Source of the DNA: a virus
Virus record (IMG/VR): IMGVR_UViG_3300032294_000785
Span: 1-35,284 of that record
Reading direction: 5' to 3' (one strand)
DNA length: 35,284 nt
Positions 1 to 8,059 of the stretch are shown one piece after another (position 1 is the first letter of the stretch; each line of letters begins with the position of its first letter). The notes beneath the pieces are model-generated. The model was not told the DNA's origin. It did not search any database and saw only the letters and a list, made by a program, of their open reading frames with translations. A program made the translations under genes and the position numbers.

Positions 1-123
1 CCGACGTGCCGATGCTGAACGGGGTGACCGTTGCAGTAGCGGAAGTGGTCGGGATGGTCACGTTCTGGAATTGGCCACCAGTAATGATCGCGGGAACCAC
101 GGTCACAGACATAGTGGACGAAC
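1..123. repeat. 123-bp terminal direct overlap, left copy
   Basis: Bases 1-123 are identical to 35162-35284. The repeat lies wholly inside the coat-protein coding sequence and joining the ends keeps the reading frame. It therefore looks like an assembly overlap of a circular or circularly permuted genome rather than a biological end repeat. Confidence 0.97.
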
Positions 124-1012
124 CGGAACCGGTCACGGTGCTTTGCACCACAAAGTTGCGGGGCTTGTTGGAACCATAAGCCTGGCGGTTCTGAGGGTTA
201 ACAGCGAACACGTTGGCAATCTGGATCACGTCGCCTTGGCGCAGCGTCAGACCGGCGCTGTGGGTCAGCGTGATGGTCGAAGACGATGCCCAGCCGGTCG
301 AAATGCCGATGGATTGGGTGTTGGCGGTCAGAGTGCCAGCGGTGGTCGTCCACGCGCCGAAAGTCTGCGCCACAACGTTCTGATCCATCTTCCAGTTCAT
401 GCCACCGGAATCACGGCCCATCAGACCCTTTTGGTACTGGGTGCTGACAGCGGATTGCGGGTTGAACAGACCTTTGAGGCTGTCAACGATGGTTGCGCTG
501 GTGAACGGCTCGATGATGCACGAACGACGGCCATCGCGGGGCGCACCTTCCGAATCCAGGTAAGCCTGGGCGGTCAGATAGGTGATAAGACCCGACGGGG
601 GAGTGCCAGCCGTACCCACGATGTTGGCGGTGTTGTTTTTCGCCATGGTCAGACCGTCAAAGTCGATCTTGTTGGCGATAGCAGCCACAGCCGGTTTCAA
701 CACGCGGTCGCTGAACATATCCAGGGACAGGGCCAGGTCTTGCGTAGTGAATTGGGTATCGACGTGGAATTGCGTCGAAAGGGTCACGGGGATGCTGGTT
801 TCGTTGAAGTCTTCAACGTTCAGCGCGGGGCCAGTCGTACCGATGAATCGGCCAGGACGACGGACGTTCAGGGTGTTACCAATCTTCGCGCCGACAACTG
901 CGAATTGATCGTCATATTCGCGGTTGACTTCGCTCGAAAAGGTAAGTTCGTTTTCCAAGACCATCAACGCTTCGTTGGTGATCTTGCTAATGGTAAGCAA
1001 ATTGTTGGACAT
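1..1012 (-). CDS. P22-type major coat protein, N-terminal 337 codons (gene crosses the window ends)
   Basis: This is the major capsid subunit that assembles on the scaffold into the procapsid. The ATG at 1012 is preceded by AAGGA about 8 bases upstream. The frame stays open to base 1 and continues in frame at 35161 down to the stop at 34917, giving 418 aa; P22 coat is 430 aa. The visible protein has an N-terminal segment with a VRRPGRF stretch and a TTQDLALSLDMFSDR region. A later beta-rich stretch (TLRQGDVIQIANVFAVNPQN) resembles the inserted I-domain of the P22 coat family. It follows the scaffold gene at 28 bases, the usual portal-scaffold-coat order. Family membership rests on these motifs and on gene order. 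It is not a broken gene: the split is only where the circle was opened. Confidence 0.92.
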   Translation of the reverse strand, partial: MSNNLLTISKITNEALMVLENELTFSSEVNREYDDQFAVVGAKIGNTLNVRRPGRFIGTTGPALNVEDFNETSIPVTLSTQFHVDTQFTTQDLALSLDMFSDRVLKPAVAAIANKIDFDGLTMAKNNTANIVGTAGTPPSGLITYLTAQAYLDSEGAPRDGRRSCIIEPFTSATIVDSLKGLFNPQSAVSTQYQKGLMGRDSGGMNWKMDQNVVAQTFGAWTTTAGTLTANTQSIGISTGWASSSTITLTHSAGLTLRQGDVIQIANVFAVNPQNRQAYGSNKPRNFVVQSTVTGSGSSTMSVTVVPAIITGGQFQNVTIPTTSATATVTPFSIGTS

Positions 1013-1040
1013 TTCTTGATCCTTGAAAAAGGGTTAATTG

Positions 1041-1994
1041 TCAGCGGATTTTCTTCGCATTGCGGGCGGCTTTCCATTGTTGATACGTTCCGTGGAAATT
1101 GCCATCGGCATCCAGGCCCGCATCTACTGTACTGACCGCGCCACGCAGCGGATTGATCGGCGCTGGCGCTTTTGACTTCCCAACAACAGGCTTCGCTTCC
1201 GGTTCGCTTGCTTTCGCGCCCTTTTCAAATCGGGCCTCGATTTTTCCAATTTCGCGGACGGCTGAAACGACAGACATATCGGCCAATTTCTTTGCAAACT
1301 CGCTGTTTTCAGCAAGGTAGTAAAGAATCTGCGGGCCATGCTCTGATTCGATGATGGCATCGCGCACGGGGTCTGACACCCGAACGTCGCTGCTTTGCAC
1401 CATGTCGTCAAAGTCGGGTAGTTCATTCTTGGCTGCGTTCACACGGTCTGCCCAGGCTTTGAATTTCACTTCCTGTTCAGCCGCGGCCTTGCGGGCCTTT
1501 TCCTCTCTATCCCGTTCTGCCAACTTCTTATCAGCGGTATATTCGGCTAACGCTTTCGCGTATTCGTACATATCGCTGAATTGTTCCGGCTTGGGTTCCT
1601 CGCCAATTTCATCCTGGTCGGCTTGCGCCGGTTGCGGATTGACCTTGGCTTCCAGTTCCTTCAGCCTGGCTTCCATCGCTTCCCGCGCTTCGCGTTCCTT
1701 ACGGGCTTCTTCCCGTGCGGCTTCGCGTTGCTTGGTTATCTCTGAAAACCGCCTTTCCAACTTCGGATTGGGCTTGCGTTCCTTCTGTTCCTCTGTTGCT
1801 GTCGCGTCCTTCCCTTCCCCATCCTGTCCACTCTGATCGTCCTGGGCATCCGGCTCGGCAGCGGCGCTGTCAGCGTCTTCGCTTGCCGCCGCGGGTGCTG
1901 GCGTATCAACTAGACCAAGTTTCTGGGCCGTGAATTCCGCTAAATTCTCACTTGTCACCAGGTTACTGGCAACGCGTTCTGCTGTTTCCGACAT
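1041..1994 (-). CDS. Scaffolding-like protein
   Basis: A 317-aa, highly charged protein between portal and coat, the position and size of P22 gp8 (303 aa). Residues about 30-75 are acidic and Ala/Glu/Asp rich. About 75-120 is a long charged helix (repeated EARKEREAREAMEARLKELE-type register) that should form a coiled coil. The last residues are basic (QWKAARNAKKIR), as expected for a scaffold tail that binds the coat N-arm. There are no cysteines or membrane segments. Scaffold proteins share little sequence, so the call rests on position, size, charge pattern and helix content. Its role would be to direct procapsid assembly and then leave. A minor capsid or protease role is less likely because no protease motif is seen. 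Confidence 0.75.
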   Translation of the reverse strand: MSETAERVASNLVTSENLAEFTAQKLGLVDTPAPAAASEDADSAAAEPDAQDDQSGQDGEGKDATATEEQKERKPNPKLERRFSEITKQREAAREEARKEREAREAMEARLKELEAKVNPQPAQADQDEIGEEPKPEQFSDMYEYAKALAEYTADKKLAERDREEKARKAAAEQEVKFKAWADRVNAAKNELPDFDDMVQSSDVRVSDPVRDAIIESEHGPQILYYLAENSEFAKKLADMSVVSAVREIGKIEARFEKGAKASEPEAKPVVGKSKAPAPINPLRGAVSTVDAGLDADGNFHGTYQQWKAARNAKKIR

Positions 1995-2014
1995 AGGTGT
2001 CCCTACGAATTAAC

Positions 2015-2055
2015 CCAATGAAAACCCATTGGTAGGTTTTGGTTGATTTTCAACC
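2015..2055 (-). other. Two tandem hairpins in the portal-scaffold gap
   Basis: The 80-base gap between the portal stop and the scaffold start contains two perfect short inverted repeats: CCAATG/CATTGG (2015-2020 with 2027-2032) and GGTTGA/TCAACC (2041-2046 with 2050-2055, 3-base loop). Neither is followed by a U run on the minus strand, so they are not terminators. They may be RNA processing or stability elements separating portal from scaffold message. Confidence 0.4.
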
Positions 2056-2074
2056 TGAATTTGTGCATTGTCAA

Positions 2075-4288
2075 TTATTGTGGTAATCCCATCGGCGGCT
2101 GGGCCATTCCCTGCATTTCGGGTTGCATTGGCGGCTGCATCGGGGGCTGCATTGGGGGCGGGGCCATCAATTCCTGACCCGCCTGAATGAACGGGTTTTG
2201 GGTTTGGTTGACTTCCATTTCCGCAAACATTGACGCGTCTTTTTGTTCCTGGTCACGCCGCTGCATTTCTGCGGCCAAGGCTTCGGCGGGCAGACCGGCC
2301 AGCACCAGGCGCACCATGGCGTCCAGTTCGATCTTGTTTTGGTCGGTCACAGCCTTGACCGCGGCCTGGTTGACGCGGGCTTCGTTGATTGTGTCGGTGT
2401 TGTAGGCACGGGAAATGACATCCATCAGTTTGCGGCGGTTGTTGCCGTCTTCCTTGATTTGCGCGACCTGGCCACGGTTGTTGATTTCCAACTGCATGGC
2501 AATCATCTTTTGTTCCATGTCGGCAATCGCCTTTTGGGATTGCAGCAGTTTCATTTGAATCTGCGGGGGAACGTCGGACTTGTCGTCGATCTGCGCCAGC
2601 GGGTTCATCGCGGCCAGGCGGTCGGCAATCACGTCGGCCCCAGGGAAATCCATGTTGCGGAACAGCAAATCGCCCGCGGCTTGGAACACGGCGGGTTCGG
2701 CCATCAGCGGCATCATGGTGTCCACGGCTTGCTGGCGCTTGCTGTTGTAGCCTGGGCCGGTGTCCATTACCACGTCATATAAACCCACGGTCACGTCGTT
2801 TAGGACTTCGCCGGTCGCCTGAACGTCGTTGATGGTCACCATGTCCGGCTTTCCGTCAATCCCGATGATCCGCAGCACCCGCTGGGTGTCGTAAATCTTG
2901 GGAATCAAGTCCAGGATGATCTTGCCCGTCTGCTTAATGCTGCGGGTCATGTTGTCGTAAAAGTGGAAGTTCGACAGGTCAACTTGCATTTGTTGACCTT
3001 GCAGCGCCTTGCCCGACAGGTTGCCAGGCAGTTCCTGGGCGGGGTCAAAAATCCCCAGCACGGTTTTCAGGTCGTCCGCAATCGCGCTGGACGCAACCAT
3101 GATGCCGTCAGGCGGCGGCTCAGGCTGAATGCGGGTCGGCACGGGCGCGGGAACGCCCTCAATATCCTTTTGCTTGTACCGCAGCACAGGCGTGGACTTT
3201 AGGTTGGCCAGCGCCCATTCGGATTCGTGGCCTTCGTCTTGGCCCTCGGCAATCAGCCACTTCGGCTTGGGGGCCAGGGCGATAGATTCGGTCAGGGCGG
3301 TGCGCCAGAAATTGAACATCCGCTGCGGGTCTTTGGCAAAGCGGACAAGGCCATACTTTTTGCGCTTGCCCTCAACCACCACTTGCGCCCCGTAGCACGG
3401 AACGATGGGGATGTACTTGCCTGGCCACTCGCGTTCTTCCAGGACTTCCATCGCCGTCAACTTGCACCATTTGACCTTTTTGCGGAAGGTCGGACGCTTG
3501 TCCATGATGGTGATGTTGCTGGCGTCCAGCATTTCCGCGGACGGCAGTTCGTCTTCAAACACCTTAGTTCCGTCGGACAGCAACACCAGCGTGGCTTTTT
3601 CCCGCTGGATGTACCAGTATTCGGCCACGCGGATGTCTTCCTTCGTGACCCATTCGGCATCGCTGTCACCCGTGGCGCGGGCGCTGAAGTTAGCCCCGTC
3701 GTCAGCCCCAGGATATTGCTTACTGAACAGTTCTTTGGCAATCACGCTGGTAATCAGGCAGCGTTCGGCGTCCGACCCGTCGGGGCTGATGCTGTTGGGG
3801 TCGTAGTACACCGAAAATGGGTCGGTGACCGGCTCGATGTAAATTTCTTGATCGAACGAATCGTCGCTGATGTAGTTCGTGGTGATGCGCCAGTAACCCC
3901 AGCCCATCTTCACGGCGTACTCAAACGCGGTGTCGTAGGCCGTGTCGGCGTTGGAATTGACCTCAATGTGCCTGGTGATGCCCTCAATGACTTCGGCAAT
4001 CTTCAGGTCGCCTTCGTTGTTGACCGGATGCACCTTGATGCGGGGCCGCTGCTGGCGCTGCTGGTTGGTGACCTGGCGCACATAGGCGTCGATCTTGTTG
4101 ATCGTCAGGCAGGGCCGCGATTCCAGGTTGCGGCTGTTTTGAATCTCGACCGGCCATTGGTCACCGGCTGCAAACTTCAGGTCGCCCAGGGCTTCGGCGC
4201 GGTTTTGGCTGTCGGCCTCACCCACCAGGCGAAGGAATTTGATCGCTTCGCCAATTCGGCCATCCATGTCGGTGTCTTGCCACGCCAT
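2075..4288 (-). CDS. P22-like portal protein
   Basis: At 737 aa this is close to P22 gp1 (725 aa). The portal is the dodecameric ring at the capsid vertex through which DNA is packaged and ejected. Typical features of the family are the N-terminal GDQWP segment, RPCLTINKI, a VNQ/QRPRIKVHPV stretch, the ITRHIE helix, an EPVTDPFSVYYDP motif near residue 150, and the later GNLSGKAL segment. A long helical C-terminal barrel-like part (about 560-680) ends in a proline/methionine/glutamine repeat (PPMQ units). It lies 11 bases after terL, with a GGAAAA ribosome site before the ATG. Genes upstream (terminase) and downstream (scaffold, coat) agree. The low-complexity PPMQ tail is unusual and probably disordered. 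Confidence 0.93.
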   Translation of the reverse strand: MAWQDTDMDGRIGEAIKFLRLVGEADSQNRAEALGDLKFAAGDQWPVEIQNSRNLESRPCLTINKIDAYVRQVTNQQRQQRPRIKVHPVNNEGDLKIAEVIEGITRHIEVNSNADTAYDTAFEYAVKMGWGYWRITTNYISDDSFDQEIYIEPVTDPFSVYYDPNSISPDGSDAERCLITSVIAKELFSKQYPGADDGANFSARATGDSDAEWVTKEDIRVAEYWYIQREKATLVLLSDGTKVFEDELPSAEMLDASNITIMDKRPTFRKKVKWCKLTAMEVLEEREWPGKYIPIVPCYGAQVVVEGKRKKYGLVRFAKDPQRMFNFWRTALTESIALAPKPKWLIAEGQDEGHESEWALANLKSTPVLRYKQKDIEGVPAPVPTRIQPEPPPDGIMVASSAIADDLKTVLGIFDPAQELPGNLSGKALQGQQMQVDLSNFHFYDNMTRSIKQTGKIILDLIPKIYDTQRVLRIIGIDGKPDMVTINDVQATGEVLNDVTVGLYDVVMDTGPGYNSKRQQAVDTMMPLMAEPAVFQAAGDLLFRNMDFPGADVIADRLAAMNPLAQIDDKSDVPPQIQMKLLQSQKAIADMEQKMIAMQLEINNRGQVAQIKEDGNNRRKLMDVISRAYNTDTINEARVNQAAVKAVTDQNKIELDAMVRLVLAGLPAEALAAEMQRRDQEQKDASMFAEMEVNQTQNPFIQAGQELMAPPPMQPPMQPPMQPEMQGMAQPPMGLPQ

Positions 4289-4299
4289 AGTTTTTCCTT

Positions 4300-5577
4300 T
4301 CAGCCCATCCAGTTGCCCGCGGTGGCCACCATTGGCCGCTTCCTGGCTTTGGACGGTTCTTTAATCATCAACGCGATATATCGAAACGCGTCAGCCCCGT
4401 GCGAATACTGGTCATGCAGCGGCATTTTGCTGAATTGGCCAGTTTCAGGGTCAACGTCATAACGATAATGACGCAAACAGTTTAGTCCATCGGCGCAATT
4501 ATCGCGGTCAAAGTAGCAGTTTGGGAAGACCGTTCGCGCCGCGTTGATCGAATCGACCACCGGCACACGATCAAGCACACGGGTTTTGAACCCCGCACTC
4601 CTTACGATGTCTTCAATCGACCGACCCGCCGCGGCCAGCGTGGTGGACTGGGCGTCATGCGGCAACCAAATGGTGTCGTACACATACCCGTAAGTCTGCA
4701 ACTGCGCCAGGTAACTGGTCATCGTCCGCTGACTGTCTTCAAAGTACCGAATCAGCCTGGTTTCCATGCCCACAAACTGCACAAACCACCAGGCCGTCGC
4801 ATCAGCCCAGCCCAGGTCACACACAGCATGGACGGGCTTGGTCGGGTCATACGGAACCTTGGTGATGCGGCTTTCGGCCTCGGCCCGCATCATTTCGTTG
4901 GCAAAGATGGCCCCGTCAATAGTCTGACGGCACATTCCTTCCCATACTTGGTTGTAGGCTTGCAAGTCCCTGGCCTTCAGGGCTTCCATTTCCAGGCGCA
5001 GCGTTTCAGGAAACCACGGGTTGTCGTAGTAGTTGATCTTGATGCTGATGCAGTCCCGCGGGGGCTTGACCACGAACCGCTGGTACGTTTCGTCGGTTTC
5101 CAGTTCGGGGTTGAACGACACCCAAATCTCTGACCCTTCCTTACGAATGGTCGGAATCAGGATGTTCCAGGACAGGCGGCTGACGGTCTGCGCTTCCTCG
5201 ACCCAGCACACGTCCACGCCTTCAAATGACTTGATGTTGGTCGGATTGTTCTTCAGGCCAATAAACGCGAATTCAGTCCCGTTGGCCCCGCGGATGCTGG
5301 CCTGGGTGATTTCGTAAAACCCCAACAGGCCCAGGGCTTCGATCTGATCGCACAGCAGTTTGTGGACAGAATCCTTGATGCTGGTCTGATACTCACGGGC
5401 GCACAGAATACGCATCGGCTTTTTGGCCCCCTTAATCAGCAGCGCCCTGGCCACGCCCCAGGACTTTGCGCCGCCCCGCCCGCCGTACAGCACCTTGTAC
5501 CGGCTTTTCTTGAACAGGCCTTCCAGTTTGACCGGAAATTCGGCCTTAGCAATGGCGTTGTTGACAACTTCGCTCAT
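4300..5577 (-). CDS. terL: Terminase large subunit (packaging ATPase/nuclease)
   Basis: A 425-aa motor of the PBSX/Terminase_3 type. From the chosen ATG at 5577, the Walker A is GGRGGAKS (32-39) and the Walker B VCWVEEAQ lies at 123-130, with the catalytic Glu there. A C-terminal RNase H-fold nuclease shows acidic residues at VCDLGWAD (D254), WLPHDA (D308) and HGADAFRY (D396). It cuts concatemers and pumps DNA through the portal. An open frame continues upstream to a TTG at 5685. I prefer 5577 because AGGA lies about 10 bases before it and because large terminases of this type begin close to the ATPase. The resulting 126-base gap to terS (5578-5703) holds no convincing gene. The flanking terS and portal genes support the role. 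Confidence 0.95.
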   Translation of the reverse strand: MSEVVNNAIAKAEFPVKLEGLFKKSRYKVLYGGRGGAKSWGVARALLIKGAKKPMRILCAREYQTSIKDSVHKLLCDQIEALGLLGFYEITQASIRGANGTEFAFIGLKNNPTNIKSFEGVDVCWVEEAQTVSRLSWNILIPTIRKEGSEIWVSFNPELETDETYQRFVVKPPRDCISIKINYYDNPWFPETLRLEMEALKARDLQAYNQVWEGMCRQTIDGAIFANEMMRAEAESRITKVPYDPTKPVHAVCDLGWADATAWWFVQFVGMETRLIRYFEDSQRTMTSYLAQLQTYGYVYDTIWLPHDAQSTTLAAAGRSIEDIVRSAGFKTRVLDRVPVVDSINAARTVFPNCYFDRDNCADGLNCLRHYRYDVDPETGQFSKMPLHDQYSHGADAFRYIALMIKEPSKARKRPMVATAGNWMG

Positions 5578-5703
5578 TGCGCCCACGTCCTGTTGAAAAC
5601 GCGATTTTTTTTGCCCAACCACGCCACAGTAATTCCCTGCCGCGCCCACGAATCCCAGTTTGGTTCGTAAACCTTGCCAACACAAAAATAGAGTTGGAAC
5701 CGC

Positions 5704-6207
5704 TTAATCTTCAGGATTAACTGCATTTGGGTTCACAAACATGACTTGAATGCCAGCAAGCGGACTACCATCCTTGCCGGTGATTTCCTGTTCCACCTTG
5801 TCGCGCCAGCCCAGCACATTCTTGGCCGTAAAAATGGCAAACGTCGAGTTGTACACGCCAGTCAGCGCCCCTTTGACCAGGTTTTGTTCTTGCAAATCCT
5901 TGGCCTTTTTATAGGCGTCAGAAAACCGCGGGTTTCTCAGCGCACCATCTACCCCTTTTGCGGTCGCCCAGTCGTGCAATGTTTCCCGTGAAACACCAAT
6001 GGACGCGGCAAAACCCGCTAGGGTAGGGAAATCCCCAACCGACGTGTCAAAGTATTTCAGGATGGCGTCAACCATCCAGTCTTCGTACTTGGTAGGTCTG
6101 CCCCCAGGATGTTTGGCGACAGGTGACCCCTGGCCGTCGGGTACGGCTGCGGTCGGGGGCTGTTTTGGTGGACGCCCCCGCTTTTTGACGGGTGCGGCTT
6201 CCATCAT
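5704..6207 (-). CDS. terS: Terminase small subunit
   Basis: A 167-aa DNA-recognition subunit of the packaging motor. The N-terminus is basic with AT-hook-like KKRGRPPK and GGRPTKYE. A helix-turn-helix follows at about 62-82 (LAGFAASIGVSRETLHDWA). The C-terminal half contains the KNVLGWRDKVEQE segment shared by many phage small terminases, with an ITGKDGSPL beta element typical of this class. Its ATG (6205-6207) overlaps the stop of the upstream 49-aa gene (ATGA), so the two are probably translationally coupled. terL follows after 126 bases. The packaging site it binds is usually in or near its own gene, but I cannot identify it here. Confidence 0.88.
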   Translation of the reverse strand: MMEAAPVKKRGRPPKQPPTAAVPDGQGSPVAKHPGGRPTKYEDWMVDAILKYFDTSVGDFPTLAGFAASIGVSRETLHDWATAKGVDGALRNPRFSDAYKKAKDLQEQNLVKGALTGVYNSTFAIFTAKNVLGWRDKVEQEITGKDGSPLAGIQVMFVNPNAVNPED

Positions 6208-6353
6208 TTCTTGCCCTTGGGCGCTTTCTTAGCGGCTTCCCGCTTCACGCTGTATGCGATGGCCACAGCCTGTTTGACAGGCTTTCCGGCTTTGACCTCG
6301 GCCTTTATGTTCTTGCTAAAGGCTTGCTTACTGGTTGATTTGGTCAGCGGCAT
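6204..6353 (-). CDS. Small basic phage protein (49 aa)
   Basis: A 49-aa, very lysine-rich protein, ATG at 6353 and stop TGA overlapping the terS ATG. The core KAGKPVKQAVAIAYSVKRE is a pattern I recognise from many small proteins encoded near terminase genes in tailed phages; no function is known to me. The high positive charge (pI clearly basic) suggests nucleic-acid or acidic-protein binding. It overlaps the 61-aa gene upstream by 26 bases in another frame. The conserved core and coupled overlaps argue it is real despite its size. Confidence 0.75.
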   Translation of the reverse strand: MPLTKSTSKQAFSKNIKAEVKAGKPVKQAVAIAYSVKREAAKKAPKGKK

Positions 6354-6513
6354 TGTCGGTTCCTTCCGGCTTGGCCATGGCCTTGGATGCTTCCTCGGCT
6401 ATGACACGGTTGTATTCCTGGATGGCCCCGCTGATCTGCAACAGTATGCTTTCATGCTGTTTCGCCAGTTCTTGCAGTTCAGCCAGGCGTTTTTGCATTT
6501 GCTCGATAGTCAT
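6328..6513 (-). CDS. Small coiled-coil protein (61 aa)
   Basis: The 61-aa product starts MTIEQMQKRLAELQELAKQH and is predicted to be one long helix with leucines spaced for a coiled coil (about 2-40), followed by a polar tail. Its ATG (6511-6513) overlaps the stop of the 52-aa gene upstream as ATGA. Similar short MTIEQ...KRL helical proteins occur in other phage late regions, but I know no function. It may be a minor structural or assembly factor. Confidence 0.72.
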   Translation of the reverse strand: MTIEQMQKRLAELQELAKQHESILLQISGAIQEYNRVIAEEASKAMAKPEGTDNAADQINQ

Positions 6514-6668
6514 TTTTTCGCTGTCTTGGCGCTTTGTTTAAAGGCTTTGGCCGTGGGTGCGCCTTTGTCCCCAGGGCTTCGCATACGTTCAGGGGTCTTT
6601 CCCGCGGCCTTTTGGCGTTCGATTCGCTCACGCTTGGCGTGAATGTTTGCGTACAGTCCTTTTGCCAT
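6510..6668 (-). CDS. Small basic conserved phage protein (52 aa, GLYANIHAK family)
   Basis: A 52-aa lysine/arginine-rich protein. It begins MAKGLYANIHAKRERI and ends with GAPTAKAFKQSAKTAKK. This pairing of a GLYANIHAKR head and a KGAPTAxAFKxSAKTAKK tail recurs in many phages of aquatic and Gram-negative hosts; I recognise the pattern but know no assigned function. The start at 6668 shares one base with the previous stop (TGATG) and the stop overlaps the next ATG. It is too short for most gene callers yet strongly conserved, so it is probably a genuine, possibly virion- or DNA-associated, protein. Confidence 0.8.
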   Translation of the reverse strand: MAKGLYANIHAKRERIERQKAAGKTPERMRSPGDKGAPTAKAFKQSAKTAKK

Positions 6669-6841
6669 CAGTCAGTTCCCCCAGGGTTTTCCACTACTTC
6701 ATCCGGCTGGTCTAGCCTGGCCAGCAACATACCGTAGATGGCCAACGAAGTTTCAGCCTGAACCACAAAGGTTTTGGCCTTTGCCAGTTCACGCTGAACC
6801 TCGTCCATTTCAGCCTGGATAAATTCGCGGGTGATTTCCAT
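6668..6841 (-). CDS. Small helical acidic protein (57 aa)
   Basis: A 57-aa protein starting MEITREFIQAEMDEVQREL. It is mainly helical with a likely coiled-coil segment at about 5-45 and an acidic/Gly C-terminus. The ATG at 6841 overlaps the preceding stop as TAATG and its own stop overlaps the next start as TGATG, so it is embedded in the coupled chain. I do not recognise the family; it resembles short phage helical proteins of unknown role. Confidence 0.7.
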   Translation of the reverse strand: MEITREFIQAEMDEVQRELAKAKTFVVQAETSLAIYGMLLARLDQPDEVVENPGGTD

Positions 6842-7425
6842 TACTGGTCAGACACCATCAGGTAGTAGGCAGTACCGGCGCTGTCCACAATTTTGATTTT
6901 GTGGGACAAGGCTGCGGAACCCTTGACAGTCACCAAGGCGGCGGGAACGTTCATCAGGTTTGCGATGGTTCCGGTGTTGCTATTGGTGAACCGCATGAAT
7001 GCAGCCGATCCAGGCAGCGTCACGCTGCTAGGGAAGTCCGAATCCACTTGGATTGCAGCCAGCGTACCGCCAGGGGTAACACCAGCAGCCACGCCAAGGG
7101 TAGCGCGAAGGGCGTTGGCTGCACCGCTGATGCTGCCGCCGCTGTTGACAGACAGGCTGATATGTGCGCCGTTGGTGGTCTGACCGGAACCTTGGGCCGC
7201 GGCAACCTGGGAAAACACTCGCAAGGTTTCGCCACCGCCAGCACCTTTGAACCTGGTACGCATATACGACGCCCGCATATCGCCGGATGCGTGGGTGGTG
7301 TCAACATACGTTTGGGTCAGGTTACCGGATGCGGTAACGTCAATCGGCACGGACGCCGTGCCAACTTGGTAACTATTCAGGGCGGGGTCTGCGTAGGCAA
7401 CCCCGATTGCTTGAGTATTGGGCAT
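6841..7425 (-). CDS. Putative virion beta-rich protein (194 aa)
   Basis: A 194-aa Gly/Ala/Ser/Thr-rich protein with no cysteine, no signal peptide and alternating hydrophobic-polar strands throughout. It begins with NTQAIGVAYADPALNSYQVG, followed by a QTYVDTTHASGDMRASYMRTR stretch. It ends with a strand pair (HKIKIVDSAGTAYYLMVSDQ). Related proteins occur in other phage head regions in my experience, but no function is established. Composition fits a capsid decoration or surface protein. A good ribosome site (GAAAGGAAC) lies just before the ATG. Confidence 0.7.
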   Translation of the reverse strand: MPNTQAIGVAYADPALNSYQVGTASVPIDVTASGNLTQTYVDTTHASGDMRASYMRTRFKGAGGGETLRVFSQVAAAQGSGQTTNGAHISLSVNSGGSISGAANALRATLGVAAGVTPGGTLAAIQVDSDFPSSVTLPGSAAFMRFTNSNTGTIANLMNVPAALVTVKGSAALSHKIKIVDSAGTAYYLMVSDQ

Positions 7426-7437
7426 GATTTGTTCCTT

Positions 7438-7710
7438 TCAACAATTCCAATTTTTTAGGGATGCCTTGGCCCGTTCTGCTGGGCCTTTGGCGTTCTTAAC
7501 CACCCCTTCCATTCTCGCGCAGAAGGATGCTTTACGTCCAGCATCGGCCTTCGTCTTTGGGTTTGGTGCTGGTGGTTTTAGGTTTGCGTTGTTTTTCGCG
7601 TTGTACGCGGCGCGACCTTTGGCCGTCATTCCCGCGCCCTGCTCAGTCGGGCGGTAATTCCGGTCTTTGCCGGTCGTGGTTTTGGGAATGGGCTTGTCAT
7701 GCTTTTTCAT
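7438..7710 (-). CDS. DUF6321-like small basic protein (90 aa)
   Basis: A 90-aa basic protein. The open frame extends to 7791, but the ATG at 7710 is preceded by GAGG at about 6 bases and gives the usual family N-terminus MKKHDKPIP. Recognisable family features are GAGMTAKGRAAYNAKN in the middle, then KASFCARMEGV and a terminal LKNWNC. I associate this layout with DUF6321-type phage proteins, whose function is unknown. The single conserved Cys pairs with the C-terminal Cys as a possible metal or disulfide site. It overlaps the next upstream gene by 14 bases. Confidence 0.8.
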   Translation of the reverse strand: MKKHDKPIPKTTTGKDRNYRPTEQGAGMTAKGRAAYNAKNNANLKPPAPNPKTKADAGRKASFCARMEGVVKNAKGPAERAKASLKNWNC

Positions 7711-8059
7711 AAGTCGCCTCGAAAATGTTAGGCTTACACGGGTAGTGCTCGCCCTTGACACCGGTGATGATCCAGTCGCCTGGGCAGACAATGTGGCCCC
7801 CCTCTAGCGTGTCGATCCATCCGTGATTGTGCATGATGTCTCCGCAATGTTTGCACACTGTCTGGCCGTCAACATCTGGCGTGCGGTAGTAGCGCACGAT
7901 GTCGCCTTCCCATTGCATCTGCTTGCGATACTCAGGTGAAAACGTGACCAGTTCGCCACCAGCAAATCCATCATGTGTCTTGCTGTAATCCAGCGGGTGA
8001 TCGCCGCGCTTAAACCACTGCGTAGCCTCAATAATGATGGGTTTTTTGCGAAACTTCAT
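7697..8059 (-). CDS. PGDYG-family-like phage protein (120 aa)
   Basis: A 120-aa protein beginning MKFRKKPIIIEATQWF and ending GDWIITGVKGEHYPCKPNIFEATYEKA. Both blocks are characteristic of a very common small phage protein family (PGDYG type). A central CKHCGDIMHNH insert could bind zinc. The start at 8059 is chosen because its ATG overlaps the stop of the co-chaperonin gene (ATGA); the open frame could extend to 8080. The function of the family is unknown. It is often seen in phage structural or accessory regions. Confidence 0.82.
   Translation of the reverse strand: MKFRKKPIIIEATQWFKRGDHPLDYSKTHDGFAGGELVTFSPEYRKQMQWEGDIVRYYRTPDVDGQTVCKHCGDIMHNHGWIDTLEGGHIVCPGDWIITGVKGEHYPCKPNIFEATYEKA

Noticed and set aside
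1-123. The 123-bp repeat as true phage ends
   Set aside because: It lies within the coat gene and its size fits an assembly k-mer overlap.
71-1135. A 354-aa open frame on the plus strand
   Set aside because: It lies antisense to coat and scaffold, is His/Arg/Val biased as expected for the reverse of a G+C-rich gene, and has no ribosome site.
3227-4462. A 411-aa open frame on the plus strand
   Set aside because: Antisense to the portal gene with reverse-frame composition; the portal assignment is certain.
5578-5685. A 36-aa N-terminal extension of terL from TTG 5685
   Set aside because: No ribosome site, unlike the ATG at 5577, and terminases of this type start near the ATPase.
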